Source: Hirudinaria manillensis (Eukaryota > Annelida > Clitellata > Hirudinida > Hirudinidae). Taken from it: 64,000 nt of DNA. The notes under the pieces were generated by a model. That model did no database searches. It worked only from the letters and a program-made list of their open reading frames with translations, and was not told where the DNA came from. The stretch is from NCBI GenBank assembly GCA_034509925.1, contig CM067527.1, positions 3,316,001 to 3,380,000 of the forward strand, written 5' to 3'. Shown here one piece after another: positions 11,426 to 23,928 of the stretch. The stretch's first letter is position 1, and each line of letters starts with the position of its first letter. The translations under genes were made by a program, and so were the position numbers.

Positions 11426-12990
11426 TTTAAAATATCAAACACTCGAAGTTTAATATTCCTCAAGAACAAATTTTTTTTTTCAATTTCGCTTAAATTTAAA
11501 ATGATATATGGTTTTAATTTGTTTATTATTGTGATAAACAAGATATTAACTAATAATAAACAACGTTATTAAAGGTGTTAACCAATAACGATTGACTAGG
11601 ACAAGATCAGGCCATGAATTGTAATAATAAGTAAATAATATTTTTAAAATTAATCTACTGATAATATGCGAAAACAATATGAAACCAATCTTCATTTCTT
11701 CAGTCCACTGCCTGGCTATAAAGCTTCTTTCTTGTGCTCTTGGATCGCGTGTAAAGTTGAATTTAAGTATTAGATTCAAGTTAAAAACTCGAGATGAAAG
11801 AATGAAAAATGAATCAAAGACATCGAGCATGCGATTTTACAAATGTCGCCGTTTTGTGACGGCCATGTTTATTACGACCACTTCACAGAATTCTCATTTA
11901 ATTAGAATTAATTATTACAAATGTTTTTACAAATGCTTTGCGGTGGCATCAAACAACAGCGTTAATGATAAACTAGTGATTTGTCGCATGTCATATTGAA
12001 TATTACAATATTAACGACAGCTTAGATTTTTCTTTAATTTTGTTTAATTTACAGTAATTCTACATCCTCCTTAGTTCTTTAGCCTAAAAAAAAATTCAAT
12101 TTGTCTCTCTGTTTGCTAATTTGTGATCCAAGTAGGACGAATTTTTTTTAATGTCCATCATCATTAGCTGGGACTTGAACCCCTGACCGTTGGCACGATG
12201 TCCAAAGAATCGTAGTAGTGGATCCAGGAAATGGAATCTGGAGATTAACGTTCGAATCTAAAATATCCTACACCTTTATGATCGCCCACGCTTCCGAGTC
12301 ACGTGATTTCAAGGGGATGCTTCCTCGTCGTAGTCCTCTTCTTCGTGAGTGAGTAGTCATCTTCATCAATCAACGTCATCGTCATCATTTTCTTTGCTAT
12401 CAGTTTCTCTGTTGTAGTAACTATAGTTGTAAATATTAGCGAGACTATTGCATGATATTGCAACGTTATCACTAATATAATCATCATCATTACCATCATC
12501 GGAATCATCATTTTCACAGTCGCACCTGCCGGGCATGACAGACTGTTGAGGAGCAGGCCATGATCATCACTGGGCAGAACAAAAATGAGAGATGATGAGA
12601 AGCCAGGAAAGTAAGGATGACCCGGTGATCCAGTGAGAGTATTAGCCCGAGTATTAGGGCGCTGATAATGATCTCCATGGCGGCGTTTTCCATTGGTGAT
12701 GGTAATAGTTTTGGACCTGGAAATATACGATGATGATTTTATTAAGGATTGTGCTATTGGTGAGCCAAACGGAGATGATACTGATGTTGCTGTGAAGTAC
12801 AGAAGGATGTAGCGAATGGATAGATGGACGGATGAATGGAAGGAAGGCGGAAGGGAGGTATGGGGGGAGGGATGGATGACACAGCGGATGACAAGAATCT
12901 CCTAAAGGTATTGATCAGATCTGCTAGCAGCTGCACATCTGCTGAAACAACGTGAGGAAATCGCAACCTGTGCCTCCCAGCCATTCCTGC
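11426..12990. other. Gene-poor AT-rich intergenic region
   Basis: The only open frames are short with no recognisable domain. At 12167-12190 (minus) there is a Pol III B-box-like sequence (ggttcaagtcc) that could be a relic of a tRNA-derived SINE. GAT/ATC-rich low complexity occupies about 12350-12510. Confidence 0.45.
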
Positions 12991-13634
12991 GAGTGAGTGA
13001 GTGAGTGAGTGAGTGAGTGAGTGAGTGAGTGAGTGAGTGAGTGAGTGAGTGAGTGAGTGAGTGAGTGAGTGAGTGAGTGAGTGAGTGAGTGAGTGAGTGA
13101 GTGAGTGAGTGAGTGAGTGAGTGAGTGAGTGAGTGAGTGAGTGAGTGAGTGAGTGAGTGAGTGAGTGAGTGAGTGAGTGAGTGAGTGAGTGTGTGAGTGA
13201 GTGTGAGTGATTGAGTGAGTGAGTGAGTGAGTGAGTGAGTGAGTGAGTGAGTGAGTGAGTGAGTGAGTGAGTGAGTGAGTGAGTGAGTGAGTGAGTGAGT
13301 GAGTGAGTGAGTGAGTGAGTGAGTGAGTGAGTGAGTGAGTGAGTGAGTGAGTGAGTGAGTGAGTGAGTGAGTAAGTGAGTGAGTGAGTGAGTGAGTGAGT
13401 GAGTGAGTGAGTGAGTGAGTGAGTGAGTGAGTGAGTGAGTGAGTGAGTGAGTGAGTGAGTGAGTGAGTGAGTGAGTGAGTGAGTGAGTGAGTGAGTGAGT
13501 GAGTGAGTGAGTGAGTGAGTGAGTGAGTGAGTGAGTGAGTGAGTGAGTGAGTGAGTGAGTGAGTGAGTGAGTGAGTGAGTGAGTGAGTGAGTGAGTGAGT
13601 GAGTGAGTGAGTGAGTGAGTGAGTGAGTGAGTGA
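12991..13634. repeat. (GAGT)n tetranucleotide array, about 640 bp
   Basis: There are about 160 GAGT units with a few variants clustered near 13190-13212 and one at about 13373. The minus strand reads as a Leu-Thr-His-Ser polymer; this open frame is a product of the repeat and is not a gene. Confidence 0.97.
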
Positions 13635-15336
13635 CTAAATTACTCGTTAACCTTAATGAAATGTTATTGAAATTCAAATTGCATTGAAATTCGAACATCG
13701 ATGACTTTCACAGCATCCTGAGAAAGTATATATTGAAGTACAGAAGTGAATCTATTATTATTCGACACTGGACACCTTATTCGGAAGTAGTTCATTACTT
13801 CTGCACGAATAACAAATCAGGCCAAGAGATCCTTTAAAAATTATTCATAATTATTTAGTGCAAATTTTATAAGTATCATCAACAAATGATAAACAAACAT
13901 AACGGTCGTCACAGTCATCGTCCTGGGCGTCATAGTCATTGTTCTCAATCTATTAGCTCTGCTGAGAGGCCCGAGCCAGGATTCGAACTCTTAGTCGTAA
14001 GGTAAAACACAATTTCCTAACATTGTGACACGATACGGAAATTAGCGGAAAGGATGTAGTCATTCGGTCTTCGCCTCCCACCGCTTTTTATTTGTCCGTA
14101 TGCCTGCGTATCGCTCTCTACCTCTGCGTACGTCTCTGTCTGTCCTCCACCATCCTTTCCACCGTTTCCTCCTTCCATTTCTCGGGCTCCGAGCTCCAGG
14201 CACGTATAGTCTTGTTGCGTACGATGATCGTACGTTCAATACTCCATCGCAGTCGAAGTTATGGCATCGTAAAACTAGCCTCGTGGATGATCGTGAATTA
14301 ATATTACCGATCAAAGTAATTACGGGATAATATTTATAGTAATTATTTCTATCACTTATTATGTTTTGTGAACATTATTCGTATATTAATTTATTATAAG
14401 AGAAATTCAATAAAATTCCCGTGTAATATTTTCAGCATTCAACTTTATCACATTAAATATCCATTATTAATCCAGGTCAAGCTAATGGAGGTCAGGGATT
14501 TGACTCGACCCAAATAGAGACCTTAACCCGTTAAATCGCAAAGCTGTTTTCCAGGAGTAGCTGAGTGAAAGAAAGTTTGGTGAACAAAAATAAATATGCT
14601 TCGAGATGGAAGAAACGACATGCAATTAGCGTGCTTGAAATTGGCCAATGAGAAACCTTGCAAGTAGGTCAAACTTCTTCCAATCAACCAATAGGAATGC
14701 GGAACCAATGCAGGCCTAATTGAATAACAGTTCTAATGGAAATTAATTTATCTTAGCAGAAATTATACAAAAAAAAAATATAAATTCATAAAAAAAAAGA
14801 TTATTTTGAAAATATTTAAATTGACTCGTAAGCGATGTTCTTAGCATGACGAAGAACATTCACATAAAAGATACAAGGTTTTCAGTAGCAAAGAGTCAAA
14901 AATCCTACTTTCTGTACTTTCCTATCCTGTAAACTAGCAAGTAATAAGTTCCCATAAGATTAATTCATAAAAAAAAAAAAAAACAAAGAATACCGCTTGA
15001 TTCAAAAATTGATTAACGTTTACATCAGCAGCAGATCTTAGCATGATCATCGTTGTAATCGCATTTCTATTTACATTTACAGACTCTAAATGAGAGCAGC
15101 CGATCGGCAAGATGCAAGTAGCCTTAAAATGTCTGTAAGACTATGCCAGTGACAGTTTACACGGTAAATTGGAGTCTGAAACTGCAATCCTAATGTCAAT
15201 TCAATGAGACTCTGGATGAACAACTGATGGAATTTTTAACACTACGTTCGCTAGAGTAGCAGGTGCTCGTAAATGAAACATTCATCCTAGAGTCGGAGGC
15301 AGTAGTAACTAAAACATATTATGCATATTATTGGTT
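13635..15336. other. Intergenic, no gene recognised
   Basis: It includes a B-box-like site on the minus strand at about 13980 (gagttcgaatcctgg), possibly from a decayed SINE, and a GC-richer patch at 14060-14330 with overlapping short open frames on both strands and no recognisable domain. Confidence 0.4.
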
Positions 15337-15720
15337 ACATAATAATAATATAATATTAATAATAATAATAATAACTACATTTTGTGACGGTATTGATATG
15401 TTTAATAATTATGATATACATATATTAAACGTGCGTTTATTGCAGTGGTTATGTATGGTGCTGTATAATTTTAATAATAATTGTAATAATTATTATTATT
15501 ATATACTAATTATTATAATAATATAATTGTAATAATAATTGTAATTATTATTATTATTATTATATACTAATTATTATAATAATTATATTTATTTACGTAA
15601 CATTTATATAATAACTATTAATATAATAACATAACGTATAATTATAATTATAATAATAATAATTTATTATTAAATAATTAAATTATTAATAATTTATTAT
15701 TAAATTATTATTTATTCGAA
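15337..15720. repeat. AAT/ATT-rich low-complexity tract
   Basis: An irregular mix of AAT, ATT and TAATTATTA blocks forms multiple AT palindromes. Confidence 0.8.
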
Positions 15721-16604
15721 TATTAAGGTTAGTAAAATTACTAATTGTTAAAGGGGATTTCAACAGGACAGTATTCACGAGAAGTTCAAAACGCTTAAAT
15801 TGACTTCCCACATTTGTAGGATATTTGTCATCTATGATGGCGATGACGTTGGTGATAATGATGACTTGGATGACGTAGATGGCAATGATAATGATGACGT
15901 ACATGACATCGATGATGATGACGACAGTGGCGGCGAAGGACATCGTCAAGGGTTCGGAAATATACAAGCACGTGTCGTCAGTCGGAGTTAATTTGCATGC
16001 GATGAATATGCAACAATGTCATCTAGCCCTGACTCTGCATGCCTTCTCGACGGCCATGAAGATGGTGACGACGACGACGACGACGGTGGCTTGAGATGAT
16101 GATGATGATAATGATTACGATGATAACGATGAGGAGGAGGAGGAGGAGGAGGAGGAGGAAGGGTGGAATCGCTTTCTGTTCAATGATAATAGGTCAACAA
16201 GAATAAAAATAGTAATTATTATTATATTTTATAATTATATAGCAATAATATTTATAATAATTTATATATATTATAATAATAATTAATAATTAGTCTAACT
16301 TTAGTTAAATTTTTAACGTAATTAATAAATTATTATAATTAAACTGTTCGCCACGTTGTTTACGATTAGTAAATACCATGATTAGTCAAACGTTATTTTA
16401 ATTGCATTGCTTACGTTTAGCACAGGAATTACTTTTTGTTGTTATGTTTTGTTTTGGACGTCCAAGAGGAACGATGCGAACGACGTTGTTGATTTTAACT
16501 TCATCCCAGTTGAATCAGACTTTTAAGCCCACCTTTTCCAAAACTTACACCTCACCCTAGGCACGTACGACCCTTTCCTCCGTGCTACCCTCTCGTGTGT
16601 GTCT
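15721..16604. other. Intergenic with GAT- and GAG-rich low complexity
   Basis: GAT/GAC-rich sequence lies at 15836-15930 and 16060-16130, and (GAG)n at about 16129-16160. The short Asp-rich frames follow the repeat composition. No gene was recognised. Confidence 0.5.
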
Positions 16605-16708
16605 ATATGTGTGTGTGTGTGTGTGTGTTTGACTGTCTGTGAGTGTGGGTACGTGTGGCTGTTGTTTTGTTGCAGAGGCCGTTGTTGTTGTTGTTGTTGT
16701 TGTTGTTA
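16605..16708. repeat. (GT)n and (GTT)n microsatellites
   Basis: GT units at about 16606-16628 and GTT units at about 16681-16707 are separated by degenerate GT-rich sequence. Confidence 0.8.
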
Positions 16709-16859
16709 TCGTTGAAACGATAAACAAATTTCTCTAACTGCGACGATTTCCTAACAGATTCCCAGATTAAGTGCAAGTTGGTTTCTAAAAATAGAAATGA
16801 AACGTACTCATCGATTGATTGGCCCGCGATATGCACGTGACCATGCGCCGCTTACAAGG

Positions 16860-16920
16860 TGGTGCTCACGTACGTGGGACGAAACGTCACGTACGTGTGA
16901 GGATACAAGATGGCCGACAT
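16860..16920 (+). promoter_or_regulatory. Promoter-like island: twin CACGTACGTG palindromes plus YY1-like site
   Basis: Two copies of the palindrome CACGTACGTG (16867-16876 and 16888-16897) precede 'aagatggccgac' (16908-16919), which resembles the YY1 site often found at start codons and TATA-less promoters. An ATG at 16910 begins a short frame that soon becomes poly-Asn, so no protein is claimed. Confidence 0.35.
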
Positions 16921-17023
16921 ATCAAAGGATTTTAGTAAACATTTTTTTAGAATGAGAGACATCTCTCATCAAAAACATTGTTTAACTGTAAATCGTAATA
17001 ACCGAAATAATACTAGGGATTAT

Positions 17024-17059
17024 AATATTAATAATAATAGTAAAAATAATAATAATAAC

Positions 17060-17096
<37 letters not shown>

Positions 17097-17155
17097 TAAT
17101 AATAATAATAATAATAAATAATAATAATAGTAATAATAATAATAATAACAATTTA
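17024..17155. repeat. (AAT)n microsatellite
   Basis: AAT units with occasional AGT and AAC variants. The translated poly-Asn and poly-Ile runs are artefacts of the repeat. Confidence 0.9.
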
Positions 17156-17880
17156 TTATACCATTGTTTACAGTTTCGAATATTGGAATTAAGAAAAAAA
17201 TGAAATGAATATGCAAATGAGCGTTTCTAGCCTGAAATAAAATACAGGTAAAAGGCAGGCATCGATTTTATCCATAATTTATTCAATATGGACGGCAAAT
17301 ATCGAAGCCTGGATAAGCGGGAAGTTAAAGACAAAACAAGGAGATCGCGATGAGATTTGGAGAGAGGAAAACATATCGGTGAGATGTTCAAAGATCGGGG
17401 AGGGAAAGATTTCATTGGTCAAAGTTGTTAACTGCGCCATTTGGTAATAAAGAGAGAAAGATAATTATTCGTCGATTCGTAGTTTATGTAGCTCATAATT
17501 ACATCTAACATCTTCTTCTAGTCGCCAAAGCGAAACTAAAAAAAAAAGAAACAACAAAAAATCCACTTCAAATCTCTTTCCAATCACTGGAAAATCCCTG
17601 GATAACTGAATTATGTATGAATATACATGTAGCAAGTTGCAGAGCGGAACAACGTATTGTAAATAAACAAACATATACGTTCATGAGCAACTAAAGGCTT
17701 TGCATTGTCTCTTTGCAAAGGCAACTTGCACCTCTGCGAGCGCACTTGAAAAGAGGCGCTATATAAATGGTCGTTAAGCGTCCGTGATTTTTCATCCCAA
17801 TTCTGACGTCTTTTCGACTCCCTTTTGGTTCGGACGTGCGCCGGCAACATCAACATTTTATGCGACAATAATTATTGAAA
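17156..17880. other. Intergenic stretch with a SINE/L2-like 3' tail at 17756-17770
   Basis: The 15-mer GCGCTATATAAATGG at 17756-17770, followed about 115 bp later by ATT repeats, resembles the conserved 3' end of L2-related SINE families. An identical 15-mer occurs in reverse orientation at 59820-59834 in a SUGCT intron. No gene was recognised. Confidence 0.5.
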
Positions 17881-18085
17881 TTAATATTATTGTTATTATT
17901 ATTATTTATTATTATTTATTATTATTTAGTATTATTTATTATTTTTTATTATTTTTTATTATTTTTTATTATTTTTTATTATTTTTTATTATTTTTTATT
18001 ATTTTTTATTATTATTTATTATTATTTATTATTATTTATTATTGTTATTTATTATTATTATTATTTATTATTATTATTATATTTT
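17881..18085. repeat. (ATT)n tract with a 10-bp higher-order unit
   Basis: ATT and TTTATT units dominate. Between about 17937 and 18010 the period is 10 bp (attttttatt), repeated roughly seven times. Confidence 0.88.
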
Positions 18086-18802
18086 TCAGATTTTACTTTC
18101 TCATTTATTTTCATTTCTGAGGTTGTTAATTAACGATAACTCTACCCAGAAGTACTTTGAATAAATGTTTTTATGTTAAAAAATGCTAATAAATTTATTT
18201 AATATTATTAATTATATTATTTATTAATACACTAATTAACAATTTAGAGATGTTACTACATATTTTTTAAACGCCAAATCTTGTAATCTTCAAGGCTACT
18301 GATTAACTTTAGGGGGGTGTTGACCTTGAAGAAGAAGGCCAACAGAGATTGGATCACGTCGTGGATTGAACCTTAAGCTACCCATGCGGGAGAGGGGGAC
18401 TGGACCCTAACAGGGTGGGTAGATGACGTCAGCATACCCGAGAGTTACGCTAGGATGCTATTGGTTCTATGACCCCAAAAAATTCACGTCTTATGATTGA
18501 ATCTTGAACAATCAGTGATTGAGTTCTTAAGCCATCAATCGGTACAGTCAATCAGTACAACGTTGTTCTCGATTACCTGTACAAATATTGAGTGACTCAT
18601 AGCTGTCATTTTCATTTCATCGTCGGTGTTTTTATTTTTATTTTTTTAAATTTACTTTCACGTTAAAAACAATTATCATCGTTTCTCTTAATCAAGTGCG
18701 TGTACTAACATACGACGAAATCTCAAAGCAATATTCACGTTGTATATTCATATACAACAGATAGAGGAGGAATGTCATTATAAAATGACAGACTTGTGAT
18801 TA
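18086..18802. other. Intergenic; GC-rich insert at about 18310-18480
   Basis: A GC-rich patch of roughly 170 bp with a 'tgacgtca' CRE-type palindrome at 18424-18431 sits in AT-rich surroundings. It looks like an inserted repeat or regulatory element; no coding signal was seen. Confidence 0.4.
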
Positions 18803-19160
<358 letters not shown>

Positions 19161-20925
19161 CTAAAATGAATTCTTTCAAAATTAGTTGAAAATTCCGAGA
19201 ATCCTTTTGACAATTTTGTAATTTTCAACTTCGAAGGACGAGCGTAGTTTTTGAAGTGTTGAAATGTACCTTTTTTAATCCATAAATTTCAAAGCAAAAA
19301 GTCATTCTTTCTTCAGACAAAGAGTCTCTAAAAACAGCTCTTAGGCGACGTCTTTTTGGGTCATCGGTTTTGGTCTTTTACCCTCATTCAGAAGTATTTC
19401 GTAGATTTCACGTCTTCAAGAAATTCTGCCGAAACAAAGTTAAGAACCTCTTACGCTTTCCTCTGTTCATTTGGACAACACCAAGGGCAATTAGGCTTTG
19501 TTTTGCGATGAAGTGGATCTGTAATCGGTTCTTGCTTCTTGATCTTGGTTCTTGGTTCGAATTAGAAATCTTTGCAATGTTTAATGATCGTTTGTAATGT
19601 GTATTTATAATAATATTTTAATTATTTTAACATCACAAAGAAATATTATTATTATTATTATTATTATTATATTATTATTATTATTATTATTATTATTATC
19701 GACAGATTTCTTGCTGGATAGGTGATGGATGGAACAAGTTGTAGACGGAAAGATGGAATGACCCTACAAAAAATATCACTTTAAGTGGATTGTTTTGTTA
19801 AGTGCTAAAAATATTTATTTGTATTTCTATGTTTGGTCCACTTTTGATGACGATTTTTTTAAAATCGTGTTGACCTCAAGTAGTATTCGAAACGAGGCTC
19901 CTAACTTGTTGGCGGCTTACTGATAACGAAGTTAAATTAATTGAGATGTTAACGATGGATGATAATGATGCAGTGATGATAATGATGACAGAGATCTCTT
20001 TAGTGTTGATGCTAAACATAATCGAAAAAGTCGTCAGCCAACTCTAAAAAGGAAATAAATAAAATCTCTAATGTTAGAACAAAGATTTAACTAATTATTA
20101 GGTAAACCGATGCAAAATAACAGCTTAATAGCAACATCGACGATGGCATGAAAAGTCAATTGTTATTGGAGCAGGCGAGAGTAGAAGCACGATTTTCAAT
20201 GCATCTCTTGTCTCCATTAAGGATGTTCTGCTCCACCCCCCTCCTACTCCATTTTGAACGAGCTAAAAATAAGATGGTGAAAATATTTAGAGTTTTTCGT
20301 TGCTTTTCTTAATATCATGAATAGGATTTCTTATTTCTAAGTGTAGATTTTAAGTAATAATTAAAACGATCGTCTACTGAGCCTGCTGTGTCAGATGGAA
20401 AGTTAGTTATGTTTTAACAACTTCGTGATCTCCATGGCTACGGTAATTGGGACTACCATTACCATAACCATTACTACTACCACTACTACTGCAGCTGTGT
20501 ACAATCGTATTCTGTGCATACAGAAAGGCGTATAGTCTGGCCTGGCAGAATGGGAGAGAATGAAAATCGAGAGAATGCACAGAAGTAGTGAGCGCTTGCC
20601 CGAGCGTACGTCAAGTTCCAGTCACTATTTTTTCTTTTTTCTCTTTTTTACAAATTATGAATTTGATAATATTTAAAATAATTTTAAAATATTACTTGTC
20701 GAAAAATAAATATTTTTAATTGGCAAGGCCAGATTTGTACGTATATAATATTCTCCTAGCTCTCGCCGCCAGTAGCTAGTCCTTAAAGGCCGAAACATGA
20801 ATAATTAAAAAAAAACAGCAAACGTTCAACCAATAGGAGGCGAGAGTGCTTCTTACACGTGACCTAATTAATATGAATAAATTATACGAGCACCGCCCGG
20901 AAGCTGCTCTAGTTTGCAACACAAT
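19161..20925. other. Intergenic upstream of CBP
   Basis: Unique AT-rich DNA with an (ATT)n tract at about 19647-19700. No gene was recognised. The region approaching 20900 becomes GC-richer and is probably the CBP promoter. Confidence 0.45.
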
Positions 20926-20940
20926 TCCGCCATCTTGATA
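20926..20940 (+). promoter_or_regulatory. YY1-type site in the probable CBP promoter/5' exon
   Basis: CCGCCATCTTG at 20927-20937 matches the YY1 consensus typical of TATA-less housekeeping promoters. It sits in a GC-richer block (20880-21260) about 3 kb upstream of the CBP start codon. The 5' exon donor could not be fixed. Confidence 0.4.
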
Positions 20941-21260
20941 CCGATGTTTGATACTGAGGGAGCCATTCTTCCATTCTAGAATTTCTAATTGCCGGCGTCG
21001 AAAAAGTTTTTCCTAATTTTTGTTGTTTGCTATTCGTTTTTGCATCCGCCAGTCAAAGAGGTGAGCTGTCATGGCGGACTATAAATCTCTATGTTTTGCA
21101 TATATTTGTATCATTTAAACTTTTGTACGTTGTCATTTTCCCTATTTTTGAGACTATTACTGCCGCCGAAAGGGCATTTGGCCGATCCTGCATCGGCCGG
21201 CGTTTGTTTGTGCCCACTACTTGTTAGGATTGCACGTACCTGGTCTTGGTTTGTATGCCA

Positions 21261-23798
21261 GTTGCCGGTTGCAAAAATAGGTTCGCTTTAGATCACCTAA
21301 ACAAGCGAGCACCTAGATTACGCTATTAAAATTTCGGCAGCCTCTTTCGAGACGACTCGTTGAATTAAAAATGGACTAACGGACGTGTTTGCACTTCGAA
21401 CGATTCGTTTTTTGGTAATCGATTGTGCTTTAACAAACACACCTTGCCAAACTTCACCAGTTTTGCCTCACCTCTGCCATTTAAGAACTTTCGATTATCA
21501 CTTGTCGATTAAAAAATTGACTTTCATGAAAAGGTAATTTGCGTTATCTTTAAAAGTTAGCGATTTTTTTTAAAGCATTGTTTATTTACTTGTGCATTTC
21601 AACTTTTCTTTCAAGAATTGTTTGTTGGGCATGGCTGATGTTGATATACTCAATTATGTCTTGGATGTGCTAGGTTGATGCAGTGGAACTATTACATTGT
21701 TGAGAGTCTCTTAGATGATTTGTCATTTGAATACACAGAATTAGTTCACTGAATAATGGGATACATGTTTATAAGTTTTTCCACTTATCATTCACCAGAA
21801 GGACTTTTCAAAGTCCAAATGCACTGTTATATTTCCATTTTCTAGTTGAAATTTTTAGGTAAATGTTTATGTATTCTTTGTCAGTGGAACATGCATGAAG
21901 TGAATTTGGCACTTTCTTGAAATTTACAAAAGTATTCAACAAAACATGATTTCATTTCTTTTTCTTCTACTTTCTCTTTTGCCCGTAGAAGTTCTGATGA
22001 AGCCCATGTGGACTTAGTGAAGGCTGGAGAAAGTACCCCTAGCCAAGTAGCTCCAACTAGCAAGAATCAATAGTTACATTTGCAATTGCTTTACCAAAGG
22101 TTCTCTGCTGGCTTTAACTCTTACTCATCATGATTCATAATCTTTTGTCATCTGATTGTTCCATGTTAATTCCTATGGACAATGACCCTTGTTACTTCTG
22201 GAATGAAGAAAAACTCTTTAATTAAATAACTAATTAGTTAACCTCCATTACTTGTATGGTGAAAGATAAGAGATTAGATGGATCACTGAGAATGTGCCAA
22301 GCTTTTCTTGAATTTGGTTTTTACTTTCCATGTGTTTTGTTGTTGTTGTTTGTTGTTGCTGTTGTTGAATCTTCTTTTTTTTGTTGTTGAAAAAATGTGA
22401 AGAGAAAAATCTTCTTGCACTTTCACATAATCAATAAGAGTATTTTTCTGATAATCTTTTTCTCAGCATCTTGCATCCCATCTCAAGAGAAACTTTTTAT
22501 AAAATGATGCCTAGGATGTCTTCCACAGAAAGCAGTGCTTAATAGAAATTTCTAAGACTTGTAGACATCCTCTTCTCACGACCAGCAGTTAGACTTAACA
22601 TGTCTTTAATTTATGGCACTTAAATGGAGACATTATTCTCCCCCAATGAATAAAAACCTAATTAGTTAAGCTGTGCTACCTGTAACATGAATTCAAAATG
22701 AAACAAAAGTTGTTTTGCTGTGAAGTTATGTACCCAATATGGCTAATGTCAGGCACAATTTGGTCATAATGGGATTTTAAAACTTATTAAGAATGCTAAG
22801 TTATCTGATTAAATTACTAAATTAAATCTATCTAAAACTCAATGGTTTTGGGAGACACATGTCTCTTGCTTGTTTGTTCTTGTTAAAGTTTCCCCTGAGA
22901 TGATCCAATGCTTCAAGCACTTTTTGTTAAGTTCTGGTCTTGAATTAAACATCTGAAGTTGTGAAAATCTGCCATAATTTTACTTTTGTTAGTAAGTAAA
23001 AATAAACATTTTGTGTTCCTGAATGTTTGAAAAGTTAAGAAACTCACTGCAGAAAGTGCTCAATACAATCTTTAAACTGCATACAAAGTCAATAGAAATG
23101 GCTTGATTCATTTTAGTGCACCCAAACCATTTATTTTTGCCAAACTAATTTGTTTTATTATCCAAAATTGGATTTTGAAGACATTGTGAATATTGTCATT
23201 TGATTTCTAGTTTCTCAAGTTTGTAAAGTTGAAGTTGGCTTGTGACACAATCTGACATATTCTAGTTTATAAGATTTTTATAAGGACTAGTATTTTGATG
23301 TACTATGGTTGCCTCATGGGTGTTGTTTTGTCTCTAAATTGTGTATTTCTTATCGATTACTTAAAGCACACATAACTTGTAATTTGCCAAAGGATGTTAA
23401 CAACATATGTGGCCGCCACGTAACTGTAAACATGTACAGGTGATGTTGTTGATTTTAAGGTCTCTGACATTGCATCCAGAGTCATTTACAGGTCATTAAC
23501 TAGTTTCAATCTCCAACAAACAACTTTTCACTTTAAAGCACAAATTCAAAATTAATTAGAAATTTTGACATTTGCACAATATGTAAAAAGTTATATAAGA
23601 TTTGTTTTCTCATGTAAAGATTGGTATTTAACAAATGACATTTACTAACCAATTATCATTTATTAACTTTTTAACTTCTTTGTTTAATCAACCAAATGTT
23701 ACATAATGTCTATAATGTTACAAGTATGTACATATAATATGTGCTTGTAAAATTTTGACAACAATATTAAATTAATGTCGAAATTGTTTATTTTGCAG
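21261..23798 (+). other. Probable first intron of CBP (5' UTR intron)
   Basis: AT-rich sequence without recognisable coding content ends in a clear acceptor (ttttgcag, ending 23798). The upstream exon end is not determined, so the left border is approximate. Confidence 0.45.
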
Positions 23799-23928
23799 GA
23801 AGAAGATTCTCAACAAAAAGATAGCAATGACCTGATGTTCTTTGGAATGGCATTTCTTGTGTATTATTATGTAGCCGTCTTGTGTTGAATGCATTTCATC
23901 GTCCTATTATCACTCTTTGGTTCTTATA

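Noticed and set aside
12754-13698. 314-codon minus-strand frame rich in Leu-Thr-His-Ser
   Set aside because: It comes entirely from the (GAGT)n array and flanks.
13975-14030. A tRNA gene on the minus strand
   Set aside because: A B-box-like element is present, but the T-stem does not pair and no D-arm or acceptor stem can be formed.
17756-17800. TATA-box promoter at 'ctatataaatgg'
   Set aside because: The identical 15-mer recurs at 59820-59834 in an intron and looks like a SINE/L2 tail, so a dispersed repeat is the better explanation.
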